Shown piece by piece: positions 34,788-47,269 of a DNA stretch of 64,000 nt. The stretch's first letter is position 1. The number at the start of each line of letters is the position of its first letter. The stretch lies in the NCBI GenBank assembly GCA_963978895.1, contig OZ022241.1, positions 18,897,773 to 18,961,772 of the forward strand, given 5' to 3'. The notes beneath the pieces are model-generated. The model was given only the letters and a program-made list of their open reading frames with translations, did no database searches and was not told the origin of the DNA. Made by a program: the position numbers and the translations under genes. This DNA comes from Erpobdella octoculata. Lineage: Eukaryota > Annelida > Clitellata > Hirudinida > Erpobdellidae.

Positions 34788-35792
34788 CATTTTAATCATC
34801 AGAATAAATTTACTTTTTTAATTTAAAACAACCTCATGCTTTGTTGGACCGGCAAGAATTAATGATGAGAGAGCTGGAAATTAACAGCTCCCACACTCTC
34901 GTCGACTGTAAGTAGTTCTGTCGTCCTCCCAGGTACAGTAGCGAACCTGGGATATAAACATCTAACTGTTAATCACCAACTGTTTTTGTGAACCCTGTTA
35001 CACAGGCCACCACCAATCACGAGGAGTCAGTATGGCAGAAAGCCAAAGAAAAGAACACACGACGTTTTTCGGCACTCACCGCTCATTGTTAGATAATTAT
35101 CTTGCCGAATTTTTATGGAAACAAAGATTTAGTGCTCACCCGTTCCATAATCTTGTGTCACACATTCGTTTTCCTGATGCTGGAAATTAATTTTCTTACC
35201 TTTTTTCTACCATTGTCAGTAATATTAGTTTAAAAATAAAATTAATTCATTGATGAAAGATATATACATAATTTATTTATCTTTCTTTGGTAAGGCCACC
35301 CGAGCTTGCCCATACTTGTAAATAAGTGCCAAAACTCGTTCTTTGAAATTTTTGAGTGTGTTGAATTTGAGTGCATATTATAACTTAAAACAGCTTTATG
35401 TTTTATTACTGATACTTTTTCTGAAAAAATGTTAAATTTATTTTCTAGTCAACTAGATTCACCCATGCATTTAGTGCACCTAATTCCATAGTGCGCTACT
35501 CAGTAGCGGCTACTGGAGTTAATGATAGATAGCGAGCGCACTGTCAATAGATTGATGATTTATAGATAAATTTAAACTAACCGCCGTAGATTGCCTTGAC
35601 TTCGTGGTTTTCTTCGGTCCCATTTTGAAATATATTTAGTAATTACTAATTAGTTATAGATAGTCGTGGTCTCAAACGTACACAATATTTTACCGGTGTA
35701 AGCTCCACCCACAGAATTTAAGCTCCACCTACCATAGATGCGTATAATAAAAATATAACATAAATTTTGTTTTTAAGGTGTATATATATATA
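34747..35792. other. Intergenic stretch
   Basis: No gene is visible after the short (AT)n at 34747-34786. A few GC-richer words near 35030-35160 may be transposon remnants. Confidence 0.45.
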
Positions 35793-36520
35793 CTAACGGG
35801 GTTACCCGGCGTTGCTCAGGGTTTTCAGAGGTTTCTGATCATTTTTCTCTCTTGCTCCCGTTTCCTTCCCCGCTTGCTCTACCGTTTCCGTTCCCGCTTG
35901 CTCTCCCGTTTCCGTTCCCGCTCGCGCTCATTTTTTCTTTTCCACTCTTTCATAACTTATTTTAGCCCATAAAACGTAAAATAGATTTGCTAAAAGTTGC
36001 TTGAAGCCTTCAAACGTTGTTACGTAAACAAAATTTGAATTTTATTAGGCAATTACCTTTGATGGTCGTACATAGGAACTATTGGCCTGGAAAGTTAAGA
36101 AGGGGAAAAAGTTAAAAAGGTTTGGACTCCTTCTCCGATCCCCCGGCTCAGGGGGCCAAAAAACCTTCCGGGCCAAAAGTGCCTATACATGATCATTGCA
36201 TAAGTTTTCGAACCACTGTTTACAATTGCGTAGCAGGCATTACTTGCTAATGGCCTTCTTAATATTAAGAAGTCCATGACTTGCTTCCCAGTCTTACATA
36301 ATGTGACCGATTGCGCGTTATTACAAATTATTAAGAGATAGATGGGGCGGGAAAGTGAGCGGAATTGGGAAAGTTACCGGGAGCGGGAAAGCGACCGGGA
36401 GTGGGAGAGCAAGCGGGAACGGGAAAGCGAGCGGGAGCGGGAAAGAAAACGGGGAATTAAACGGGAGCTAGATAAAAAAAACTATAAAAACCCCCGAGCA
36501 ACGCCGGGTAACCCCGCTAG
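35793..36520. mobile_element. Element with Helitron 3-prime ends at both sides
   Basis: The left edge is the minus-strand 3-prime end (actaacggggttacccggcg) and the right edge the plus-strand 3-prime end (aacgccgggtaaccccgCTAG, then T). The two arms are inverted copies for roughly 100 bp or more. No TC-type 5-prime end is seen between them. The middle has cgtacataggaactattggc, known from other Helitron copies here. It could be two truncated Helitrons facing each other or one double-ended element. Confidence 0.65.
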
Positions 36521-36527
36521 TATATAT

Positions 36528-36890
36528 ATAACCCATTGTCCTCCAATGACGTCCGGAGGCGGTCCACGAGCTCAGACTTTCGTCCTTTATCACTGAATTC
36601 TCGTTTTCTAAGTTCCCGCCTCAACTCGAGTATCAAGAGCTCATCCAATGCTTTCAAAACCATTCTTGTATCCCATTTCTGACACCAATGTTACGATATC
36701 ACCAAATCGTATACCGGGCTCAATAGAATGGTTTTGCAGTTTATTGGAAAATAATAAATGAAGGCTTTGTTAAGGCTATTAATACCTTTTGGTCTATTAA
36801 TGAATAAATAATTAATGTCCCTAATAAATGTTCTGACTCCGTTAAGGTTTATCAATAGGAAGTTGATCATCAAACCAGTGATTTTACATT
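36528..36890 (-). mobile_element. LTR retrotransposon 5-prime fragment (LTR end, primer site, start of SAP-like ORF)
   Basis: On the minus strand an LTR-like segment ends gatatcgtaac, followed by a primer-binding-like ttggtgtcagaaatgggat, then a frame with LRRELRKREFSDKGRKSELV, a SAP-type helix-extended-helix motif. It is cut off by the Helitron at 36520. A related, longer element lies on the plus strand at 49777-51768. Confidence 0.65.
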
Positions 36891-36891
36891 A

Positions 36892-37325
<434 letters not shown>

Positions 37326-37436
37326 TCAACAGGACAAACGGGGTCTCGGGTCAACCCATCGAATTTGGTGGTCAAAAGCCAGCACCAGTGAACGAACAAG
37401 TCTGGTCATTCAGGAAAGAAAGAAAGCTATCGAGTC

Positions 37437-38090
37437 CCAGAGAATGATTAAGTTTGTTCAGTTATCTCAACAAGGAGACTGGACGACATGGGAAAATGCT
37501 GTTCAGCGTTCACTTTCTTGGAAAGACATTTGGCAATACACACCACTACGTTTGTCTTGGTATATGTTGGTATATGTAAATGTCAGGTGGAAAATTACAT
37601 TGGTCATACTAGAACTACTCTGTCTCGTAGATTGACTATGCATTGTCAAAGTGGTGCCATATACCAACATATGTCAACACAACATTCAATTAAACCATCA
37701 CATAAATTTCTAATTGATAACACCAGTATACTAATGAAAGAAAATCAACCCATTAAGTTAAAATTAAAAGAAGCTTTAGCTATTAATAAATGTAAGCCTT
37801 TAATTAATAAACAATGGTATTCTTTTGATTTAACTCTTAAACTTTTTGGTTCTCTAAATAGTAATAAAACTAATAATAATAATAATAATAAGTGTTTTAA
37901 CTCATTTACAACTTCTGTTAAAAATATGCATGTTAATAGTGCCAATGTTTCTTCAGGTATTTCTTCGTTGAATGAATGTTTTGTACCAGACGTTTGTGTT
38001 TCAAAGGTTATAGATAATGTATGTGATTCTTCTTCCAGTCACGTCCTTAAAGTTGACTGTAATTCCGTTGTTAAAGGCTTTACTAACTGA
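37437..38090 (+). pseudogene. Retroelement relic with Penelope-type GIY-YIG endonuclease
   Basis: At 37437-37560 one frame gives QQGDWTTWENAVQRSLSWKD, resembling a reverse-transcriptase linker seen in animal LINEs. After a frame change, VENYIGHTRTTLSRRL and KLKEALAINKCKPLINKQW follow, which is the GIY-YIG nuclease (Y-I-G, conserved Arg, later Glu/Lys-P-x-[IL]-N) of Penelope-like elements. A 10-Asn run and a Ser-rich tail end the frame at 38090. It is 5-prime truncated and its right flank is the composite Helitron. The mixture may reflect two relics side by side. Confidence 0.68.
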
Positions 38091-38107
38091 TCTTAATTAT
38101 TTAGTTA

Positions 38108-39276
38108 CTAGCGGGGTTACCCGGCGTTGCCCGGGGTTTTTAGAGGTTTTTCTAATGTTTGTCTCTCTCGCTCCCGTTCCCTTCTCCACTTTCCCGTTTT
38201 CGTAGCGTTCCCGGTCGCATTTCCGCTCTCGGTCGTTTTCCAGCTCCCGGTCGCTTTCCCGCTCAGAAGTTCTGTTATCGATTTTCTCTCTTGCTCGCGT
38301 TTCCTTCCAAGCTTGCTCTCCCGATTCCAGTCGCTTTCCGCGTTCCCGGTCGCTTTCCGCGTTCCCGGTCGCTTTCCGCGTTCCCGGTCGCTTTCCCGTT
38401 CCCGGTCGCTTTCCCGTTCCCGGTCGCTTTCCCGTTCTCGGTCGCTTTCCCGTTCCCGGTCGCTTTCCCGTTCCCGGTCGCTTTCCCGTTTCCGGTCGCT
38501 TTCCCGTTCCCGCTCACGCTTGCTCTCCCGTTCCCGGTCATGCTTGCTCTCCCATTCCCGGTCACGGTAGCTCTCCCGTTCCCGTTTCCGTTCCCGCTCA
38601 TTTTCTCTTTTACATTCTTTCATAACTTCTGTTAGCCTATAAAACGCAAAATAGATTTGCTAAGACTATATATATATATATATGAATGTTTGTGGGTTAG
38701 TTTGTCTATTATAGAAACGGGAAAGCACCCGGAACGGACAGCGAGCGGGAACAGAAAAGCAAGCGTGAGCGGGAATGGGAGAGCAAACGTGAGCGGGAAC
38801 GGGGCAGCGACCGGGACGGGAAAACGACCGGGAGCGGGAAAGCGACCGGGAGCGGGAAAGCGACCGGCAGTGGGAAAACGACCGAAAACGGAAAAGCTAA
38901 CAGGAGTGGGAAAGCAGGTGGGAAAGGAAACGGGAGAGAAAGAGACAAACATTAGAAAAACCTCAAAAAACCTGGGCAACGCCGGGTATCTCCGCTAGTA
39001 CATACATAAACACACACACAGACACACATACATGCACATACACATACATACATACATACACACATACATACGCACATACATATATATATATAGTTCCCGC
39101 TCGCTCACCCGCTCCGCTCCGCTCATTTTGTGACGGATTTCAAAAATTTTTTTTTTAGTTTTGATTTTCATTGACTCTCAAGGTTGTGTGAAAATTTCAT
39201 TACGATCGGATGAATGGTGTAGCAATGCATAAAGGACATTAACATAAATACAAACATTCATTTTTATATATATAGA
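38108..39276 (-). mobile_element. Composite non-autonomous Helitron, intact copy
   Basis: The minus-strand start TCTATATATATAAAAATGAA is at 39276 after a host A. The 3-prime hairpin CCCGGGCAACGCCGGG and CTAG end at 38108 before T. At about 38670-38997 it carries a smaller Helitron in inverted orientation, with its own CTAGT end at 38997. Layout, length (1169 bp) and the inserted copy agree with the locus at 1040-5209 once that locus is cleared of its two later insertions. The array of gaccgggaacgggaaagc-like units (minus strand) lies at 38340-38510. Confidence 0.82.
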
Positions 39277-39833
<557 letters not shown>

Positions 39834-39964
39834 GTATATTCATTTATAGATATATATTATAATATATTAATTTAATTAAATATTTTTTATTTATAGTGAG
39901 TGTGGGATAATAGTGAAGATAATTAAAAAAGTGTAAAGACTAAAAAGTAGAAAATAAAAATAAA

Positions 39965-40098
39965 TAAACAACTTTTTAAAAACTAGTTTTATGATAAGAC
40001 TTGGGTGCTAAGTTTGAATTTAATGAACAGATCTGTATAACTTAGCGATCACCCTAGTCTTATCATAAGACTAGTTTTTAAAAAGTTTGTTATTTATT
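39965..40098. repeat. Inverted repeat with 40-bp arms
   Basis: The left arm contains aactttttaaaaactagttt and tatgataagact; the right arm has the reverse complement, tagtcttatcataagactag and tttttaaaaagttt. About 50 bp lies between the arms. It could be a small MITE or a strong hairpin. Confidence 0.75.
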
Positions 40099-40270
40099 TT
40101 TTTCATTTACTTTTGATTTGACGATAATGGCTGATTATATACATCCCAACGTGCCGACGATTCTTACATGTTGATTTTTGACATTTATTTATTTATTTAT
40201 TTATTTATGTTGTCAACACCAGTTAAACAACTCCTTGCCGAATTAAAAAAAACGCTCGAACAGAAAAAAG

Positions 40271-40527
40271 CAGTGATGGGCACTAACTACTTCAATTGTA
40301 GTTATAACTACCTACCAACTACCTCATGAAAAAAGTAGCTATAACTACATGTTGACTACTTTAGAAGAGAGGTAGTTATAACTACATGTTGACTACTTTA
40401 GAAGAGAGGTAGTTATAACTACTTCGCTAACTACTACTATAGAAAATATTATTTTATATCCATTAAATGCAAATTTGTTTTGTTTTTATTTTTCAACTAC
40501 TTTTTAAGAACACATAGCCCATCTCTG
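40271..40527. mobile_element. Small hAT-type MITE related to the element at 45418-47065
   Basis: It starts CAGTGATGGGCACTAACTAC and ends, reverse complemented, CAGAGATGGGCTATGTG. It is packed with gtagttataactac words. Flanking gaaaaaag (left) and aaaaaag (right) are consistent with a slightly decayed 8-bp duplication. There is no gene. Confidence 0.75.
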
Positions 40528-40912
40528 AAAAAAGCACAACACGAGCCCACAAAGGAACCGGAAAAAGGAAAAAATGTCAACACCACCAATGAATCAATTC
40601 AAAAGTAATCAGAAAACATATCCAAACCCAACACGACCTCACAAGCGAACCAAAAACATAGCAAAACGAATGCGAGTATGGTATGATAGGCCTATATATC
40701 AACATAGGCGTAACCAGGGGGGTTGGGGGTTGAAACCCCCCTATTGGTATATAAATTAAAACCTTAATTCCTATGTTAATTATTTAAGATGGTTCAAAAT
40801 TTGCATCTAGTCTATGAATTGGGGCTGCATTGTAATGCAATCTGTTAATAAGTAAAGATACAAAATACATTTTTTAAAGAAATTCTTTTGAGTTGAGCCG
40901 TTTATATCTCAA
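40528..40912. other. Intergenic stretch
   Basis: No gene. At 40705-40745, ggcgtaaccaggggggttgg followed by its near-mirror C-run looks like one end of another DNA transposon; the partner end was not found. Confidence 0.4.
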
Positions 40913-41166
40913 CTAGCGGGGGCACTCGGCGTTGCCCGGGGTTTTCAGAGGTTTACCTAATGCGTTTCATTTTTGCTCCCGTTTCCTTCCCGCTTGCGCT
41001 CCCGGTCGTTATCCGTTCTCCGTCGCTTTCCCGCTCATTTTTTCGCTTTCAGTTCCCCCCCTAGATCCGATTCTACATACATACGTACATACATACATAC
41101 ATACATACATACATAAACACACACACATACATATATAAGCACACACACACACAGACACACATACAT
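40913..41166 (-). mobile_element. Helitron 3-prime fragment running into (CATA)n
   Basis: The minus-strand 3-prime end has the variant gcgggggcactcggcg tail and CTAG at 40913-40916. The sequence aatcggatctaggggggg (minus strand, about 41055-41073) matches the tail module of 15585-16409. The 5-prime half is replaced by CATA repeats and then the MULE. Confidence 0.7.
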
Positions 41167-43104
41167 GGGGAAATGCCAAAAGCCCGAATTTTGACATTTG
41201 CCCGAATCTGTCTAGCCAGTCGGGCAAATAGCGTACGAAATCGGGCAAATGGCGTACGAAGTCGGGCAAATGCCGTAAGAAGTCGGGCAAATGCCGTACG
41301 AAGTCGGGCAAATGCCGTACGAAGTCGGGCAAATGCCGTACGAAGTCTGGCAATTGACGCCCGAAGTACATACAAGCCAAAAATCAGTTCATTATAAGCA
41401 GAGGTTGTGAACCACACAATGGTGTCTCAATTTTGGCCCTATTAGAAACTGGCAAAAGTTTCGTATCAAAATTCTTATGAAGTTGAATAAAAAAATATAC
41501 AACAGCTTCTAAGTTACTGTTTAGTATTTTTTTCCTTCGTTGTTGAATTATCGTTTTAGTTTATTCTCCGATGTTATTTTTAATTTGGTTTCTGTCGCTA
41601 GAGTAATTATAATTATTCATTTGATTAGTTTATGAATTATTTATAAAAGCTGTTTAATCTATTTTTTGAGAAATTATTTGTCTCTGTTTTGTAATGTATA
41701 TTATCTACTTCTTGATCCTACGAGACTTTTTAGATTCTTTTCTACAGTGTCAGAGCTTTTGGCGATTGATATTTTTTCTTGATTTTCATTTGAAGTTTTA
41801 TACCAGGTTACTTAAAAATTGGCTGTTTATGATTTCGTCAAGCAGTTTATGGCTTTGCCATATCTACCTTCAAATGAAATCCAAAGAATATTTGATATAA
41901 TTTATTCAAATATTTCCATGGAATCTTTAAAGGTGAATTTTTTTAATCAAACATTATATTATTAGTATTTATTAATTCTTCCACATTTTTAGGAGCTGGC
42001 AAACTACATAAAAATTACTTGGATAAAAGGAAAATATAAACTGCAAGAATGGAGCGTTTTTAAACGTGAAATTAAAACTAACAATGACGTAGAAGCCTGG
42101 CACAGTTCTCTGAACAGCAACTCCGATGTGCCAAAATCCTTTTACGAAACTGTTAGTCTTCTTCACCAGAAGGCTCAATATATCCCAATAGAAGCCGATT
42201 GCTCAAAAACTGGTTAGCTGCTGAGGCAACAAAAAACAATTTTTTTAGAAAAAGACGAAAAGGTGTGGGATTTATGGATAGCCTATGAACTCAACCAGAT
42301 TAATGTCGATACTCTACACACCGAAATTGCTAATGTTTTAACCTAAAAAATTGTTAGCAATAAATATTAAAAAATTGATTCAATGTATATATTTTGTTAC
42401 TTTAGTCGCTAGAGTCTAGCGAAAAAAACAGACGAAAAGGTGTGGGAGCTATAGATGCCTATGAACTAAATGAGATTGATGTCCATACTCTACACACTGA
42501 TATTATTGTTTTGACTTAAAGGGTTTTTTGTAATTTTTTACCAATAAATATTGAAAACTTTATTCAATGTTTATTTTTAGTTACTCTAACAACAAAACCA
42601 AATGCCATTTTAATTAGAGGGTCAAATCTGAGACACCATTGTGTGGTTCGCCAGCTCTGCTTATAGTGGACTGATGCATTGTTGCTTGACAAGGACTTAA
42701 ATAAACAACAACAACAGTTGCTTCAACGTTAAAGTCGCCGGCTTCTAGACGTTGTGTATGACTACGGCGGTTTTGTTCGGCTAACTTTTTAGCTTGACCT
42801 TTGAAGGTCATTTGCCCGACTTTGTACGCCATATGCCCGACTTCGTACGCCATATGCCCGACTTCGTACGCCATATGCCCGACTTCGTACGCCATATGCC
42901 CGACTTCGTACGCCATATGCCCGACTTCGTACGCCATATGCCCGACTTCTTATGACATTTGCCCGACTTCGTACGCTATTTGCCCGACTTCGTACGCTAT
43001 TTGCCCGACTTCGTACGCTATTTGCCCGACTTCGTACGCTATTTGCCCGGCTGGCATGAGCGATTCGGGCAAATGACAAAATTCGGGCAAATGTGTAGGA
43101 GCCC
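41167..43104 (+). mobile_element. Foldback-type Mutator-like element (MULE) with arrayed terminal repeats
   Basis: Long inverted arms (left 41167-41440, right 42618-43104) each contain 21-bp tandem units (gtcgggcaaatgccgtacgaa on the left; its complement on the right), then a shared inner segment with accacacaatggtgtctca. Between them is a transposase remnant. The flanks are CATA repeats, so the 8-9 bp target duplication (acatacat on both sides) is consistent but not diagnostic. The right arm has more units (about 11) than the left (about 7). Confidence 0.8.
41835..42217 (+). pseudogene. MULE transposase C-terminal fragment, two exons
   Basis: The first piece (to 41930) reads YDFVKQFMALPYLPSNEIQR, and a gtgaat donor follows TTAAAG. 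After ccacatttttag at 41991 comes ELANYIKITWIKGK, WSVFKREIKTNNDVEAWHSS and a stop near 42215. TNN.VE.WH is the hallmark near the C terminus of animal MULE transposases. Upstream catalytic residues are not visible in one frame, so this copy cannot be autonomous. Confidence 0.75.
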
Positions 43105-43144
43105 ACATACATACATACATTCACACATACATACGTACCTACAT

Positions 43145-43347
43145 ACATACATGCATGCATACATACATACATACATACATACATACATACATACATACAT
43201 ACATACATACATACATACATACATACATACATACATACATACATACATACATACATACATACATACATACATACATACATACATACATACATACATACAT
43301 ACATACATACATACATACATACATACATACATACATACATACATACT
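43145..43347. repeat. (CATA)n microsatellite
   Basis: About 200 bp of nearly perfect CATA units adjoining the right arm of the MULE. Confidence 0.97.
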
Positions 43348-43984
43348 GTAAACGTAGAGGAATATGCTTTCTAGCGATTCGTAACGTTAAAGTCGAAGTT
43401 ATTTATAACACAATATTTCTCGAATTTATTTTAACTTTATTATTCTTCCTTGAATATAATCCTTTTCTTGACTCTAAACTGACTTATCTCACTTTGCAGA
43501 AGTTAACCCGGTTCTGACAAATCTTTTGATAATTCCAATTTCTCTACTCTACAACCTTACTTTTTTCTATTGAGGACCACAAAAAGGAAAAGGACCAATA
43601 CCAATTATATATATATACATATATATATATATACATATATATACATATATATATATACATATACATACATCCATCCATGTATATATACACTCAAACACAC
43701 ATATACATATATATACATTAATGATACAAAAATTATACGCACACACAATGTCACAGGAGCACAAATATACATATATCCATACATATACATATATATATAT
43801 ACATATATATACACACATATACACATATATACACACAGATACATTCATACATAAATGACTATTGTTTCAACACAACCAAAATATGCACACATAATAAAAT
43901 AAAATAAACAAATACTATGAAAATACGTAAGATGAATCATCTTCATCTTACACATACATACATACATACAAACATACATTAATA
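43348..43984. other. Spacer with TATACA-rich repeats
   Basis: No gene. At 43607-43860 imperfect TATACA/CATATA repeats dominate. Confidence 0.6.
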
Positions 43985-44452
43985 CATAATCCCGTTTCCG
44001 TTCCCGCTCACGCTCATTTTCTCCTTTCCACTCTTTCCTAACTTCTTTTAGTCCATAAAACGTAAAATAGATTTTCTAAAAGTTGTTTGAAGCCTTCAAA
44101 CGTTGTTACGTAAAATAAATTTCAATTTTATTACACAAATTACCTTTGATGGTCGTACATAGGCACCTTCGGCCTGGAAAGTTTTTTAGCCTACCTGAGC
44201 CGGGAGATCGGAGTTGGGAGTCCAAACATTCTTAACCTTCTTAACATGTATGAAAACTACCTCCTTGCCAAATTTCATCAAGATCGCTCTCCCGCTCCGC
44301 TCATTTTGTGACCGATTTCAATTTTTTTTTCACAAAAACCTTCTACCATTGCCTCTCAAGCTTGTGTAAAAATTGCACTACGATTGAATGAATGGTGCAG
44401 CAATTCATAAAGGACATCTATACTTACATACATATTCTCATTTTTATATAGA
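43985..44452 (-). mobile_element. Helitron 5-prime portion
   Basis: The minus-strand start TCTATATAAAAATGAGAATA is at 44452, then attgctgcaccattcattca and aagcttgagaggcaatggta follow, as in 14415-14889. It also carries cctttgatggtcgtacatagg, shared with 35793-36520. The 3-prime half is missing, replaced by CATA repeats. Confidence 0.7.
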
Positions 44453-44724
44453 TATATGTATATCAACAAGTGTGACAGATAGGTGCGTAGCCAAAAAGGG
44501 AGAAGCACAGGGAGACAGGAACATAAATTGGGGAAAGGGAAGAATTTGCCCCCCCTCTGATTTCCAAAATTAAAAAAAAATTGTGTATCAGCGATGGTCG
44601 AAAGTAGAGCTATTTTCTTTGCCAAATTACAAACAGCGAACTCGTGGAACTTTACCTATTAGTGGTTTTGATACAACGTTGATTACCTTACACTTTTCTA
44701 CAGCAAAGTTATTATTATTTATTG
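44453..44724. other. Spacer
   Basis: No gene or clear element is visible. Confidence 0.5.
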
Positions 44725-45304
44725 CTAGCGGGGTTACCCGGCGTTGCCCGGAGTTTTTAGAAGTTTTTTTTTATCATTTTCTCTCTCTTACTTTTTTTTC
44801 TGGCTACTGTTTCCATCCCGGTCCAGTCGCTTTTTACACATTTTTACTTAACTTTACTTCTCTGTCTGTCTATCTGTCTGTCGTCAAATTTTACAATCGA
44901 TTTTAAACTAACTTCCCGATGAGCTAGAGACTTCAAAATTTAAACATACTTCTAAACTGATTAACAATGCATTCTATCAAATTATCGGAACGATTGGACA
45001 AAATGTAATTAAATAATTATTTGTGATATTTCGTCGATTTTTGTCTATGCTAATATGCTCGTTGCTGTTTATGTAACAGAATGTGGCCTATACAATCGAT
45101 TATATCAAAGTGTGTTTTTAAAAAACTTTGTTTTTTGATTCACTTGTTTCAAAAACTTCCATTTTCTTTGTCCAAAAAAGCTACCGTCATTTTCCAGAAA
45201 CCAGGTATTATATCAAAAAAATTTCAATTGATACTCTTGTGGAGGATTCAATTTTCTATCCCTCCCTAGATCCATCCCTGCTTGTACCTACGTAATTATA
45301 TAGA
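44725..45304 (-). mobile_element. Helitron of a divergent subfamily
   Basis: The 3-prime end is GCAACGCCGGGTAACCCCG then CTAG at 44728-44725; the 5-prime end is TCTATATAATTACGTAGGTA at 45304 after A. The body (ctgtctgtctatctgtctgt, tcatcgggaagttagtttaa) differs from the composite family. It has 580 bp and no gene. Confidence 0.72.
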
Positions 45305-45417
45305 TATTAAAGGTAATGTGTGTTTGAGAGCATTCGCTTATTACATCCAAGCCGCATGCAGATGGACTTCATTAATGAGAAAATTGTGAAAAATTGAAAA
45401 AATCTGTTATTTATTTG

Positions 45418-47065
45418 CAGTGATGGGCAGTAGTTAACTACTTTTAACTACTTTAGTAGTTAACTACTAGTTTAACTACATGGGAGTAGTTAACTACTAG
45501 TTTAACTACATGGGAGTAGTTAAGGCAAAAAGTTTAACTACCTGAAAGTAACCGGTAGTTAAAGAATAGTTTAACTACTTTTTAGAGTAGTTAACTACAA
45601 TTAGTTTAACTACCTGAAAGTAGTTAAAGTCTAAAAAAAAATTAAATCAGCCTGTATAATATTTTACGCAAAGATCTGACAACACTGAAAATTTATTTAT
45701 TTAAAGTGTCTTGTTTAGTCTTTGCTGTTCGATGTTTGCAAGCTTACCTTCAACGAGTTTAACAATTCTTTTGTTAATATTTTGCTAAGATGAATACTGC
45801 AGTTGTTAGAAAATATTTCAGCAACTCAAAGCTTAAATCTGAAAAAGAAGGAGAGAAGAATTTTTCGGCATCGTGTAATTTTTGTCCTGGACGATATATC
45901 AGTGTCAGTGGCAACGTGTCATCTAGTGCCGACTAGTGCCAACTTCGTTAAGCATTTAAAAGTAAGTTTGCCATTATATTATGAGTATTAGACAAATTTA
46001 GCTTCATTTTATATCTTAGTAGTGATTTATTATGTGGGTTAAAGCAACCATTGTTGCATGTCTCTCGATAAAAGTAACTGGAATGAATGAATGAATAAAT
46101 AAATTTTAACTCATGTGATATATTTTTTATCATTACTTTAATTTAATTATTTAAAATCCAATTATCTAATTTATCTTAAACATTGTGGACTGAGTTTGTA
46201 AAATAGCATTGCATTGCTACAGGATATCCACCCGAGCCATTACCAGGCAAACAAGGCGACAGGAACAAGAAAGCCAATCAAAGCACAAGGGTCAGTTAAA
46301 AGACCATACGATGATGTCGATGGTATCAATGAAAGTTTGGAGAAATCACTTAAGAAAGTTCTCAAGCAAGATTTGGTGAATGCTTCATGGATAACAACCA
46401 GAAAACGAAACCAAAATATTTCACAGCAGGAATTCAATACTGAAATATTACAGATTTTGCTAGAAGATATGCAGCCAATAGCCACAGTAGAACGTAGTGG
46501 CTTTAAGAAGCTATTTGAACGTATCCAACCTGAACTGAGTAGACGAACGCTGGGGCGAGACATTGAAGAATTGTATATGACACGCAAAACACAATTGAAG
46601 AACTATTAGTGCCAAGATGGTGCAAAGTGTCTGACTGTATGTTTGAAAAGATTGTTTTCCTGCGTCATGTACTCAAAAGATAATCATCTACAGGTAATAA
46701 GACGATGTTTGACACCGTCTGAAGTAGATTGATGGACTGGATATTTAACTTATAAAATATGTGTCTTTTCATTAATAAATTAAAAAAAAACAATTTGTTA
46801 TGGTTTTATTTAATAAATTAGATGGTGAACATAATTAATGGTGATCATGTGAGGCCTAATACAGCAATGTAATGTATTAGTGTACAAGTTTATAGAAAAA
46901 AGTAGTTGAAAGTAGTTAAAAGTAGTTAACTACTTTACAGTATTTAACTACTTTAGTTAAACTACCTCTGACAAAAAGTAGTTAACTACATAGTTTAACT
47001 ACTTAAAAGTAAATGTAACTACAGAAAAGTTTAACTACTTGAAAGTAGTTTGTTGCCCATCACTG
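45418..47065 (+). mobile_element. hAT element with perfect 8-bp target duplication, carrying a BED-finger gene
   Basis: The inverted ends are CAGTGATGGGCA, and tttatttg is duplicated at 45410-45417 and 47066-47073. Subterminal regions contain many copies of agttaactact in both orientations, the probable transposase binding sites. The coding part is limited to a BED finger and the adjoining DNA-binding region, so the element is non-autonomous. Confidence 0.9.
45790..46609 (+). pseudogene. Two-exon BED-finger/hAT N-terminal gene
   Basis: Exon 1 starts at ATG 45790 (MNTAVVRKYFSNSKLKSEKE) and runs to 45960, where AAA is followed by gtaagt. Exon 2 begins after gctacag at 46223 with DIHPSHYQ and stops at 46607-46609. 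Spliced, it gives a BED-type finger: CNFC, then N-F-V-K-H and H-P-S-H-Y. The second part (FNTEILQILLEDMQPIATVE, GFKKLFERIQPEL) is the helical region after the BED finger in hAT transposases. A 10-bp tandem duplication (ctagtgccga, ctagtgccaa, 45930 region) shifts the frame inside the finger. No RNase-H core or dimerisation domain follows. Confidence 0.75.
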
Positions 47066-47102
47066 TTTATTTGACAAAAAAGAAAAAAAACTAAACAAAG
47101 AA

Positions 47103-47134
47103 AGCCCGGGCAACGCCGGGTAATCCTGCCAGTA
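47103..47134 (+). mobile_element. Helitron 3-prime tail fragment
   Basis: Only the hairpin cccgggcaacgccggg and a damaged end (gCCAGT in place of CTAGT) remain. Confidence 0.6.
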
Positions 47135-47269
47135 AGCTAAATAAAGGCGGACAAATTCTGCCCCTACTGAAAAATGCTGAATTTACGTCCTTGGAAGCAT
47201 GGATGAATTTCAGCAAATGTTTTTTCATTATGTATTCCTTTTATTATTATGAATAATTTTAATTTACAT

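Noticed and set aside
46214..46609. Independent host gene
   Set aside because: It lies between the inverted ends and target duplications of a hAT element and continues a BED finger, so it belongs to the transposon.
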